NCBI RefSeq assembly: GCF_000230975.2
Contig: NC_021172.1
Span: forward strand, 1,178,001-1,242,000
Length of the DNA: 64,000 nucleotides
DNA from: Hyphomicrobium denitrificans 1NES1
Lineage (GTDB): Bacteria > Pseudomonadota > Alphaproteobacteria > Rhizobiales > Hyphomicrobiaceae
Direction: 5' to 3'
Within the stretch, counting starts at the first letter, position 1; every line of letters starts with the position of its first letter. Positions 26,431 to 34,609 of this stretch are shown piece after piece. The translations under genes were made by a program, and so were the position numbers. The notes beneath the pieces were generated by a model that saw only the letters and a program-made list of their open reading frames with translations, made no database searches and had not been told where the DNA came from.

Positions 26431-27510
26431 TCACTTGAAAAAAGCATCGGCACGCATGCCGGGTAGCAACGGGGGATTGCCTTCAAGATCGATGGTCACT
26501 GGGAGCACTTCGACATCCACCGGACGGCGCGCGCCGCGCAGTGCGAACTGCGGAGAGGTCAGCGACGGCGCAAGTTCCGCGACCGTGCCTTCGAACTCCT
26601 TGCCCGGATAGGCGTTGCTCTTGACGACGACCTTGCCGCCGACCTTGATCTTCGAAACATCGATCTCATCGACCTCGGCTTTGAGGCGCACGACCGACAT
26701 GTCTCCGAGCACGGCGAGCGTCTGGTCTGGCGACGGCGCAACCATCTCACCGGCCTTTGCCGGAAGCTGCAAAACAGTGCCGCTGACGGGCGCCAGAATG
26801 CGCGTTTTCTCAAGCAGGGCTTCGGCAACTGCTACATCCGAGCGGGCAGCCTGAAGCGCGGACTCAAGACGATTAGGCGCCGGAATGTTCGGCTTCGATT
26901 GCGCCTTCGCATAGGCGGAACGCTCGTCCTGCAGCTTGTCCTTGGCCTTGGCAAGATCGTCACGGGCGCGGGAGACACGCGCGTCGCTGCCGTTGCCTGC
27001 CCGTCGGGCCTGAAGCTCGTATTCGAGTTCGAAATGCGCATTTGTCAGAGCCCGTTCGGCGGTAAAGACATTGTCCTCGGCCGCCCGGAGATCGTCGCGA
27101 GTCTTGTCGAGGGGCTGCGCGTCACGCTCGCGTTTGCGGGAAGCAACCTCGGTCTCTGCGGCCTGGAGACGGGCGCGGGCTTCATCATCGTCGAGGCGGA
27201 TCAGAAGCTCGCCTTCCTCGACTTTGTCGTTCTGCTTGACGGCGACTTCCGCGATGCGGCCGAGCAACGCCGATCCGACGCGAACGGTGCCGGACCTGGG
27301 TTCGATGCGACCGGGTGCTGCGGCCGCCCAATCAACTCTCGGCGTAACGTCCTCGGTCTTCAATGTGTCGTCGGCTTTTGAGGCGAGCAGATCGCTGTGG
27401 GTGAGGTTGACTGCTCCAAATGCTCCGGCTCCCGCCGCGACGAGTGCGAACAGCGAAAGCTTCAAGAAAATTCTGCGTTTCGGACGGCGATAGGTTTCGT
27501 CTGCGCTCAT
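26431..27510 (-). CDS. ABC exporter membrane-fusion protein (HlyD/DevB-like)
   Basis: About 359 residues. One N-terminal helix (FLKLSLFALVAAGAGAFGAV) anchors it in the inner membrane. The barrel-sandwich half-motif GRIEPRSGTVRVGSALLGRIAEVAVKQNDKVEEGELLIRLD is followed by a long coiled-coil hairpin (about residues 105-235, rich in Ala/Glu/Arg). The second half LEKTRILAPVSGTVLQLPAKAGEMV and a beta-barrel domain follow. AGGAGG lies before ATG 27510. It bridges the permease and ATPase pair 2.8 kb downstream to an outer-membrane channel, which is not encoded here. An operator candidate sits 62 bases upstream. Confidence 0.92.
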   Translation of the reverse strand: MSADETYRRPKRRIFLKLSLFALVAAGAGAFGAVNLTHSDLLASKADDTLKTEDVTPRVDWAAAAPGRIEPRSGTVRVGSALLGRIAEVAVKQNDKVEEGELLIRLDDDEARARLQAAETEVASRKRERDAQPLDKTRDDLRAAEDNVFTAERALTNAHFELEYELQARRAGNGSDARVSRARDDLAKAKDKLQDERSAYAKAQSKPNIPAPNRLESALQAARSDVAVAEALLEKTRILAPVSGTVLQLPAKAGEMVAPSPDQTLAVLGDMSVVRLKAEVDEIDVSKIKVGGKVVVKSNAYPGKEFEGTVAELAPSLTSPQFALRGARRPVDVEVLPVTIDLEGNPPLLPGMRADAFFK

Positions 27511-27571
27511 GACTTGATCCTCCTTAGGGATTTGCATGAGAACCGACGTACAGGTCTTGTCGCGGCGCCGC

Positions 27572-27587
27572 TGTTTCGAGCGGAACA
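27572..27587. promoter_or_regulatory. Palindromic operator candidate (site 3)
   Basis: TGTTTC-GAGC-GGAACA, one mismatch, extended to CTGTTTC...GGAACAG. It lies 62 bases before the fusion-protein start codon. Confidence 0.6.
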
Positions 27588-27635
27588 GGTTATGTGTTCT
27601 GCAAAAGAAGTTCCGCAGCGGGTAGAAAATAAGAA

Positions 27636-27666
27636 GGGCTCCGGGAATTGCCCGAAGCCCTTTTTC
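27636..27666. terminator. Probable intrinsic terminator, bidirectional
   Basis: GGGCTCCGGG and CCCGAAGCCC pair as a 10-bp stem with one mismatch and a 5-base loop, with TTTTTCT after it on the plus strand and TTCTTATTTTC after it on the minus strand. On the minus strand it ends the small exported protein gene, separating it from the fusion-protein gene. Confidence 0.75.
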
Positions 27667-27696
27667 TAAGCGTTAGTGGAACGCGATCGCCGAAAG

Positions 27697-27975
27697 TTAC
27701 TGACACATCTCGCGCAGTGTCCATCCGACGATCTTGCAGCTTTCAGTCCCGTTGGCGTTAAGGAAGCACTTGCGGTTCGGGAGGCGCTGATAATCGCAGT
27801 AATAGTTGCCCGAATGACCGGAATAGCCGTGCATCGGTTTTGCGAACTGATAATCCTGAATGAAAACTTCCTTGGCACCGCCGCGTGCGTAGGCGGCGGA
27901 ACCTGAAACGGCCAATGCGCTCGCGAGTGTCGCGACTGCTGCAAGGGCGGTGAAAGCTGTGTTGAACGATGCCAT
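27697..27975 (-). CDS. Small exported Cys/Tyr-containing protein, unknown
   Basis: 92 residues. Signal peptide ending near SGSAAYA. The mature peptide of about 62 residues has Tyr/Gly-rich GYSGHSGNYYCDYQRLPNRKCF and four Cys (YYC, RKC, SCK, EMC), likely two disulfides. No family is recognised. AAAGGAGGAATTT before the ATG is a strong ribosome site, and a terminator follows the gene. It has a perfect operator candidate 81 bases upstream, linking its expression to the exporter block. Confidence 0.75.
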   Translation of the reverse strand: MASFNTAFTALAAVATLASALAVSGSAAYARGGAKEVFIQDYQFAKPMHGYSGHSGNYYCDYQRLPNRKCFLNANGTESCKIVGWTLREMCQ

Positions 27976-28055
27976 TTTGAAATTCCTCCTTTTGGGCTGA
28001 AAGCCTCGATTTCATTTCCCGGAGGTAGCTTTAAGAGCTTCGGGCCAGGGGCGGC

Positions 28056-28071
28056 TGTTCCGGCCGGAACA
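28056..28071. promoter_or_regulatory. Palindromic operator candidate (site 4)
   Basis: TGTTCC-GGCC-GGAACA, a fully palindromic 16-mer. It is 81 bases before the start of the small exported protein gene (minus strand) and about 185 bases before the glutathione peroxidase start on the other strand. Confidence 0.7.
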
Positions 28072-28255
28072 CGGCGCGACGGGTGCCCCGACTAAGGCAC
28101 ACGGAAAATTATTCGCGGTATCGCTGCCGTGAGACTGCGGTCGCTGGGGCTTTCCAAATGATACAGCTTGCAGAGGTGATCGTTGGCGGCTTTGAGTGTA
28201 TCCTGCTTCGGCGCTGGTGCCTCTGCTCGCAAAAGATCTGAGGGGCGATTTAACG

Positions 28256-28840
28256 ATGGGAAAGCTCTGGTCGATGATTGTCAGCCTCGTCGCGATGTGG
28301 ACCGCGGCCTCGAGCGTTACGCCATCCAATCCTGTGACGGGTCTTGCCTACGATTTCGAGTTTACAGGCATCGACGGCAATTCGATGCCGCTGTCCGCTT
28401 TTCGCGGCAAGGTTCTGCTGATCGTCAACACGGCGTCGTTCTGCGGCTATACGAAACAATACGCAGGACTGCAGAAGCTATGGTCGCGCTACGAGAAGGC
28501 GGGCCTCGTCGTCATCGGCGTTCCTTCGAATGATTTCGGCGAGCAGGAGCCGAAGTCGGAGGGCGAGATCAAGACATTCTGCCAGGGCGCGTTCGGTGTG
28601 ACGTTTCCGCTGACGTCGAAACAGCACGTCGTCGGCGTGGATGCGCACCCCTTCTACAAATGGGCGGCGGGAGCTATGGGCCCGGCGGGCACGCCGAACT
28701 GGAATTTTCACAAGTATCTGGTGGACCGGGATGGCCGGCTGCTGTGGTCGTTCTCGACCAAGCTCCCGCCGGAGTCGGCAGAGATCACGGGCGCGATCGA
28801 GAAAGCCCTCGCTGGGCCGGCAGGCGTCGCGCAAAATTGA
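28256..28840 (+). CDS. Glutathione peroxidase family protein, probably periplasmic
   Basis: 194 residues. An N-terminal hydrophobic stretch (SMIVSLVAMWTAASSV) looks like a signal. The peroxidatic site is VNTASFCGYTKQYAGLQ with Cys (not Sec). GVPSNDFGEQEPKSEGEIKTFC and NWNFHKYLVDRDG follow, supplying the Trp and Asn of the catalytic tetrad. The usual catalytic Gln of SNQFG is Asp here (SNDFG), a variant I associate with an alphaproteobacterial subgroup. It likely uses thioredoxin-type donors to reduce peroxides. ATG 28256 chosen, with GAGGGG 7-12 bases upstream. Confidence 0.9.
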   Translation: MGKLWSMIVSLVAMWTAASSVTPSNPVTGLAYDFEFTGIDGNSMPLSAFRGKVLLIVNTASFCGYTKQYAGLQKLWSRYEKAGLVVIGVPSNDFGEQEPKSEGEIKTFCQGAFGVTFPLTSKQHVVGVDAHPFYKWAAGAMGPAGTPNWNFHKYLVDRDGRLLWSFSTKLPPESAEITGAIEKALAGPAGVAQN

Positions 28841-28861
28841 GCGGGCTCGCTGCGCTATTTT

Positions 28862-29728
28862 TTATTTCGCCGGTCCGGTCTCGATGGGTAGCCCGTTCGT
28901 TTCCTGACCCCACTCGGCCCAACTGCCATCGTAGACGGCGGCGTTGGTCTGGCCGAGGACCGCAAGCGCCAAAGCCAGCATCGATGCCGTGACGCCCGAT
29001 CCGCAGGTCGTTACGACCGGCCGCGAGACGTCGATGCCGACATTCTTGAACAGATTGTCCAGTTCTTCCGGCGACTTGAGCGTGCCATCGGCGGTGAGAA
29101 GCTCCTGAGACGGGACGTTCTTCGAACCCGGGATATGGCCGGCGCGGAGGCCAGGCCGTGGCTCCGGATCGCGGCCCTCGAACCGCGCCGCCGGGCGTGC
29201 GTCGACGATCTGCGTGCCGGATTTTGTGAGCAGGGCCTTCATTTCATCGAGGTCGCGGATGATCTCGGTGTTCTGTAGGGGGGTATAGTGGCGCTCGGAG
29301 CGTGGTGCATGTGGACCATCTTCAAGCGGCCGGCCTTCCGCCTTCCACTTGCGCAGCCCTCCGTTCAGGACTGCGACGTCCTGATGGCCCATGGCCCTGA
29401 ACGTCCACCAGACGCGAGCAGCCGAAAAGATGCCGGCTGTATCGTAGACGACGATGCGGGCACCGTCGCCGACACCCATTTTCTTCATGCGCGAGGCGAA
29501 CTTGACGGTCGACGGCAGCATGTGGGGCAGCGGCGACTTCTCATCCGAAAGATCGTCGATGTCGAAGAACAGCGCTCCGGGGATATGCTCGGCGAGATAT
29601 TCCTTTTTTGCGTCGCGCTTGGCCGTCGGGAGATGCCAACTGCCGTCGAGGATGATCAGGTCTGGAGAGGACAAGTGGCTCGCGAGCCAATCCGTTTCGA
29701 CGATCCAATTTTTGGCAGACTTCTGCAA
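28862..29728 (-). CDS. sseA: 3-mercaptopyruvate sulfurtransferase
   Basis: About 288 residues, two rhodanese domains. N-terminal WLASHLSSPDLIILDGSWHLPTAKRDA and HIPGALFFDIDDLSD begin domain 1. Domain 2 has GHIPGSKNVP and the active-site loop VVTTCGSGVTAS, whose CGSGVT sequence marks mercaptopyruvate (not thiosulfate) specificity. No ATG fits the conserved start. The TTG at 29728 gives the normal family length. An ATG at 29911 would add 61 unrelated residues. Convergent with the peroxidase gene, 21 bases apart. Confidence 0.9.
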   Translation of the reverse strand: MQKSAKNWIVETDWLASHLSSPDLIILDGSWHLPTAKRDAKKEYLAEHIPGALFFDIDDLSDEKSPLPHMLPSTVKFASRMKKMGVGDGARIVVYDTAGIFSAARVWWTFRAMGHQDVAVLNGGLRKWKAEGRPLEDGPHAPRSERHYTPLQNTEIIRDLDEMKALLTKSGTQIVDARPAARFEGRDPEPRPGLRAGHIPGSKNVPSQELLTADGTLKSPEELDNLFKNVGIDVSRPVVTTCGSGVTASMLALALAVLGQTNAAVYDGSWAEWGQETNGLPIETGPAK

Positions 29729-30021
29729 GGAGCACCCCGTAGCTTGACTTCGATAGAAAATATTTCCGCGGCTCAAAGCAGATAGGCAAATCCCCGCCGG
29801 GTCGCAAGTTGCCGAGTGACGCGAAAGGCCGTCGACTTGGTTGTGTTGTTGAACATAATTCAGTTTAGAGGGCGATGCCGGCGGCTTACGCCAAACGAAG
29901 CGGACAGCCATTATTCGTTATTATTGATCGCAGCTTTGTCTTGTCTGAACGGAGTGTCGGGCACACGCTAATTCTGGCGCAGGGTCTCAACGGGGGACCA
30001 CCCGTGAAGGCGGGTATTGCG

Positions 30022-30171
30022 ATGTTTCTCAAGGTCATTGCCCTACTATTGGCAGCTATACTCGCATATTTCCTGGTTCAGAGTGATTTTGACTTGGACC
30101 AAGCCTATTTTTTTCTGTTGCTGCCGGCATCGGCTATTTTGAGTTACTTGGTGCTCGGCGCTACCGATTGA
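30022..30171 (+). CDS. Small two-helix membrane protein, unknown
   Basis: 49 residues from ATG 30022 (55 from an in-frame GTG at 30004). Two hydrophobic helices (FLKVIALLLAAILAYFLV and AYFFLLLPASAILSYLVLG) flank an acidic loop (QSDFDLDQ). AAGGCGGG lies 7 bases before the ATG and GGGGGA 6 bases before the GTG, so either start is usable. No family recognised. Composition strongly suggests a real small inner-membrane protein. Confidence 0.55.
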   Translation: MFLKVIALLLAAILAYFLVQSDFDLDQAYFFLLLPASAILSYLVLGATD

Positions 30172-30410
30172 CCGCCGACGCTGCGCCTGCGGTTTGCGGC
30201 CCGGCAGCCGAATTTTCTTCATTTCTGCATTGTTTTCGTGGGCGCTCTTGCGTATGACAGCGGCTTCCCCGCCGCTCGCGTGCCGGACGCCCTCTGCAAG
30301 AGGCAGGACACTTGCGCCATCGAGGGATTTCGGGATGTTTGCGGTCGCTCTATGCTGCCCGTAATCAACGGTGCGCAGATGGCGGGAAAGGTGAGATCGG
30401 AACGTCTTAA

Positions 30411-30495
30411 GCGGGCGTGGCGGAACTGGTAGACGCACTGGATTTAGGTTCCAGCGGCGCAAGTCGTGGGGGTTCAAATCCCTCCGCCCGCACCA
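30411..30495 (+). tRNA. tRNA-Leu (anticodon UAG)
   Basis: 85 bases including an encoded CCA. The acceptor stem GCGGGCG pairs with CGCCCGC. The anticodon stem CTGGA...TCCAG encloses TTTAGGT, giving UAG (Leu, CUA codons). A long variable arm, as in class II tRNAs, and a GGTTCAAATCC T-loop are present. Upstream of tig, its usual position in many alphaproteobacteria. Confidence 0.97.
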
Positions 30496-30610
30496 GCGCG
30501 GCGCCTTCCGGGCACCGCCTGAGCTTTGTAGACGAGACGGTGTCTCCCTAGATAATTGTCGATCGACGAGGTTTGGCGCGAAAGGCCGGCCTCCAATCAG
30601 GAAACGGACG

Positions 30611-31975
30611 ATGCAGGTCACTGAAACAGCGAGAGACGGACTGAAGCGCACCCTGCAGGTGGTGGTGGGGAAGGCCGAGCTGGGCGAGCGCTTCTCGGAA
30701 CGGCTCGATGAGCTCAAGGACCGCGTGCAGATCAAAGGATTTCGGCGCGGCAAGGTGCCGTTGGCGCACCTGAAGAAGCTCTACGGCAAGTCGCTGATGC
30801 AGGAAGTTCTGGAGCAGACCATCAACGATACGAGCGCGAAGGCCGTCAAAGATCGAAACGAACGCCCGGCACAGCAGCCGAAATTGGAACTCCTCGGCAT
30901 CGACGACGGTGGTATCGAGCGCGTTGTCAATGGCGAAACGGACCTCTCCTACAAGATGGACTTCGAGGTTCTTCCCCCCATCCCGCTGGCTGATCTCGGG
31001 ATACTGAGGCTCGAGCAGCTCGTTGCGGATGTCGATGACGCAGCCATCGACAAGGCATTGGCTGATCTCGCTGAGCGCAATACATCTTACGAGCCGGAAG
31101 AGGGTCGGGTTGCAGGCGAGGGCGATCTCGTGACGATGAATTTTGCCGGGCGCATCGATGGCGAGGCGTTCGAAGGCGGCTCGGCCGAGGGCGCGAGCCT
31201 GGTCATCGGCAAGAAGCAGTTCATTCCGGGCTTCGAGGAAGGCGTCGTCGGCATGAAGGCCGGTGACCAGAAGATCGTCACGGCGACGTTCCCCGAAGAC
31301 TATCCGATGAAGAATCTCGCAGGGAAAGCCGCCGAGTTCGACGTCTCGGTCACCGCCGTCGCGAAGCCGAAGAAGCCGGACATCGATGAAGATTTCGCGA
31401 AGGGCCTCGGAGCCGAGGACCTAAAGACGCTGCGCGGCTTCGTCACCGACCAGATCAAGCGCGAATACAGTCAGGCGTCGCGGGTGAAGTTGAAACGCGA
31501 GATTCTGGATGCGCTCGATAAAGCTCATACGTTCGAGCTGCCGGCGTCCCTTGTCGAATTCGAATTCAACAATATATGGACACAGCTCGAGAGCAATCTC
31601 AAAGCCGCCAACAAGACGATCGCCGATGAAGGCAAATCCGAGGAGGAGCTGCGCGCAGAATACCGAGGCATCGCCGAGCGCCGGGTTCGTCTCGGGTTGG
31701 TGATCGGCGAGATCGGCGAGAAGAACAAGTTGCAGGTTTCCCAGGACGAGTTGCGCCGCGCGCTGGTCGAGCAGGCGCGCCGCTATCCAGGCCGGGAGAA
31801 GCAGGTCTACGAATTTTACGAGAAGACGCCCGGTGCCCTCAACGAGCTGCGCGCACCGATCTTCGAGGACAAGGTGATCGACTACGTGATCGCCGAGGCA
31901 AAGCCGATCGAAAAGAAGGTGTCGAGAGACGAGCTTTTGAAGGCGGTTGAAGAAGCGACTGGGGCTGAAGCTTGA
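30611..31975 (+). CDS. tig: Trigger factor
   Basis: 454 residues. The N-terminal ribosome-binding domain contains the GFRRGKVPLAHLKKLYG signature. The FKBP-like peptidyl-prolyl isomerase domain follows (about residues 155-245: GDLVTMNFAGRIDGEAFEGGSAEGASLVIG, FIPGFEEGVVGMKAGD). A long helical chaperone domain ends the protein. It binds nascent chains at the ribosome exit tunnel. Placed before clpP and clpX, the classical proteostasis order. Confidence 0.97.
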   Translation: MQVTETARDGLKRTLQVVVGKAELGERFSERLDELKDRVQIKGFRRGKVPLAHLKKLYGKSLMQEVLEQTINDTSAKAVKDRNERPAQQPKLELLGIDDGGIERVVNGETDLSYKMDFEVLPPIPLADLGILRLEQLVADVDDAAIDKALADLAERNTSYEPEEGRVAGEGDLVTMNFAGRIDGEAFEGGSAEGASLVIGKKQFIPGFEEGVVGMKAGDQKIVTATFPEDYPMKNLAGKAAEFDVSVTAVAKPKKPDIDEDFAKGLGAEDLKTLRGFVTDQIKREYSQASRVKLKREILDALDKAHTFELPASLVEFEFNNIWTQLESNLKAANKTIADEGKSEEELRAEYRGIAERRVRLGLVIGEIGEKNKLQVSQDELRRALVEQARRYPGREKQVYEFYEKTPGALNELRAPIFEDKVIDYVIAEAKPIEKKVSRDELLKAVEEATGAEA

Positions 31976-32093
31976 GTTGCGGTTGCCCAGGGGCCGTTTT
32001 CCGGCGCTCGGGCCTTGTGCCACACAAAGCGTGCGAATCTGACCGGTTAGCTCTATCAGTGCCTACCGGCTGAAATCAGGAAAGACCAAGGCG

Positions 32094-32747
<654 letters not shown>

Positions 32748-33082
32748 GTGGTAGCGGCAAAGCAAACGCTAGTGGAAACGCGCCCTTCGTGTCGGCGCAT
32801 TGTCGCGGTAGAACAAAGGCCGTACACCGGGTCAACGTTTACGTGAATTTTTAGGGTGAATCGCGATGTTGCCACATCGTTCACCAACTGTGGCAATACC
32901 GCCGCTTGCGAGGCATGGCCGGGTGCGGTCCATTAATCCATTCTTGATCTGCCGAACGCTAGCGTGAGAGATTGAATCCCGTGATTTTACGTCGCCGCAG
33001 ATCGGCAATTGCCGGGACGTGAACAACGGGCCAAAGCAAGAACATCGGGGCGCCGACGCTCTTGCATCGAAAGTGAGAAAAC
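32748..33082. other. clpP-clpX intergenic region
   Basis: 335 bases without a protein gene. It should hold the clpX promoter and perhaps the clpP terminator. An 8-bp perfect inverted repeat (32869-32896) is the only notable structure. I see no convincing RpoH-type promoter. Confidence 0.5.
32869..32896. promoter_or_regulatory. Inverted repeat TTGCCACA-N12-TGTGGCAA upstream of clpX
   Basis: TTGCCACA at 32869-32876 and its exact complement at 32889-32896, 12 bases apart. Lacking a T-run, it is more like an operator or an mRNA structure than a terminator. It is about 187 bases before the clpX start. Confidence 0.5.
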
Positions 33083-34330
33083 ATGGCTCAAGAGAAAAAC
33101 ACTCTCTACTGCTCTTTCTGCGGCAAGAGCCAGCATGAGGTACGCAAGCTTATTGCCGGACCGACTGTGTTCATCTGCGATGAATGCGTCGAGCTGTGCA
33201 TGGACATCATCCGTGAGGAGAACAAGAACACTCTCGTCAAATCGCGTGACGGGGTGCCGACTCCGCAGGAAATCTGCAACGTCCTCGACAGCTACGTGAT
33301 CGGTCAGTTCCACGCCAAGCGCGTTCTGTCGGTCGCCGTTCACAACCACTACAAGCGACTCAATCACGCGACGAAGAACAACGACGTCGAACTCGCGAAG
33401 TCGAATATCCTACTCGTCGGTCCGACGGGCTCGGGCAAGACGCTGCTGGCGCAAACGCTTGCACGCATCCTCGACGTGCCCTTCACGATGGCTGATGCAA
33501 CTACGCTTACCGAAGCGGGCTATGTCGGCGAGGATGTCGAGAACATCATCCTGAAGCTTCTGCAGGCTGCCGACTACAACGTCGAGCGGGCGCAGCGCGG
33601 CATCGTCTATATCGATGAAGTCGACAAGATCAGCCGCAAGTCGGACAATCCGTCGATTACACGCGACGTGTCGGGCGAAGGCGTGCAGCAGGCGCTGTTG
33701 AAGATCATGGAAGGGACCGTTGCCTCGGTGCCGCCGCAGGGCGGTCGCAAACACCCGCAGCAGGAGTTCCTGCAGGTCGATACGACGAACATCCTGTTCA
33801 TCTGCGGTGGTGCGTTTGCGGGCCTCGAAAAGATCATCTCGCGGCGTGGCAAGGGATCGTCGATCGGCTTCTCGGCGAAGGTCACAGGCCCGGACGAGCG
33901 GCGCACCGGTGACATTCTGCGCGGCGTCGAGCCTGAGGATCTCCTGAAGTTCGGCCTCATTCCGGAATTCATTGGTCGTCTGCCCGTTATCGCAACGCTT
34001 GAAGATCTCGACGAGGCGGCTCTCGTCCAGATCCTGACCGAGCCGAAGAATGCGATCGTCAAGCAGTATCAGCGCCTCTTTGAAATGGAGGATGTGAAGC
34101 TGACGATTACGCTCGACGCTCTGAAAGCGATCTCGCGCAAGGCCATCGAGCGCAAAACCGGAGCGCGCGGTCTGCGGTCGATCATGGAAGGCATCCTGCT
34201 CGATACGATGTACGACTTGCCGACGCTCAAGGGTGTCGAGGAGGTCGTCATCGGCCCTGAGGTGGTCGAGGGTTCGGCGAAGCCGCTTCGGATCTATTCG
34301 GACAGAGCCGAGGAGAAAGGCTCCGCGTAG
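33083..34330 (+). CDS. clpX: ATP-dependent Clp protease ATP-binding subunit ClpX
   Basis: 415 residues. The N-terminal zinc-binding domain has Cys10, Cys13, Cys32 and Cys35 (YCSFCGKSQ...FICDEC). AAA+ motifs: Walker [11 protein letters not shown], pore-loop GYVGEDVE, Walker B YIDEVDKI, and the arginine-sensor region [12 protein letters not shown]. It unfolds tagged substrates and feeds them into ClpP. Full length, no oddities. Confidence 0.98.
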   Translation: MAQEKNTLYCSFCGKSQHEVRKLIAGPTVFICDECVELCMDIIREENKNTLVKSRDGVPTPQEICNVLDSYVIGQFHAKRVLSVAVHNHYKRLNHATKNNDVELAKSNILLVGPTGSGKTLLAQTLARILDVPFTMADATTLTEAGYVGEDVENIILKLLQAADYNVERAQRGIVYIDEVDKISRKSDNPSITRDVSGEGVQQALLKIMEGTVASVPPQGGRKHPQQEFLQVDTTNILFICGGAFAGLEKIISRRGKGSSIGFSAKVTGPDERRTGDILRGVEPEDLLKFGLIPEFIGRLPVIATLEDLDEAALVQILTEPKNAIVKQYQRLFEMEDVKLTITLDALKAISRKAIERKTGARGLRSIMEGILLDTMYDLPTLKGVEEVVIGPEVVEGSAKPLRIYSDRAEEKGSA

Positions 34331-34371
34331 TTGTCGCGACAATTAAGGCTTGTCGGGGCGCATCCCCGGCA

Positions 34372-34399
34372 CTTGTTTGGGGGACCATGGTCCCCATTT
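34372..34399 (+). promoter_or_regulatory. RpoH (sigma-32)-like heat-shock promoter for lon
   Basis: CTTGTTT (34372-34378), a 13-base spacer, then CCCCATTT (34392-34399) closely match the sigma-32 consensus CTTGAAA-N13..15-CCCCAT. The spacer and -10 overlap a perfect palindrome GGGGACCATGGTCCCC (34380-34395), and a TTGTCGCGACAA palindrome lies at 34331-34342. Lon is a classical RpoH target. About 210 bases separate it from the lon start. Confidence 0.7.
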
Positions 34400-34609
34400 G
34401 TTCGGAGGGTTAGTGGCATCAAGAGCCAGCCGGGGCACTTCCTCCGCAACCGGCATTTTAGCACTTGGGTCTCACCCCGCGCTCGCGCTTCACGAGAATG
34501 CTGACCGTCGCCACAAAAAGGGACGGGATGCGTGGCTCCTAAGTGGAACGGGCGTGGATCGTGCTGGTAGCCTCGAAAAAGAGGCCGGCGTACGGCGATA
34601 GGTAGTCAA

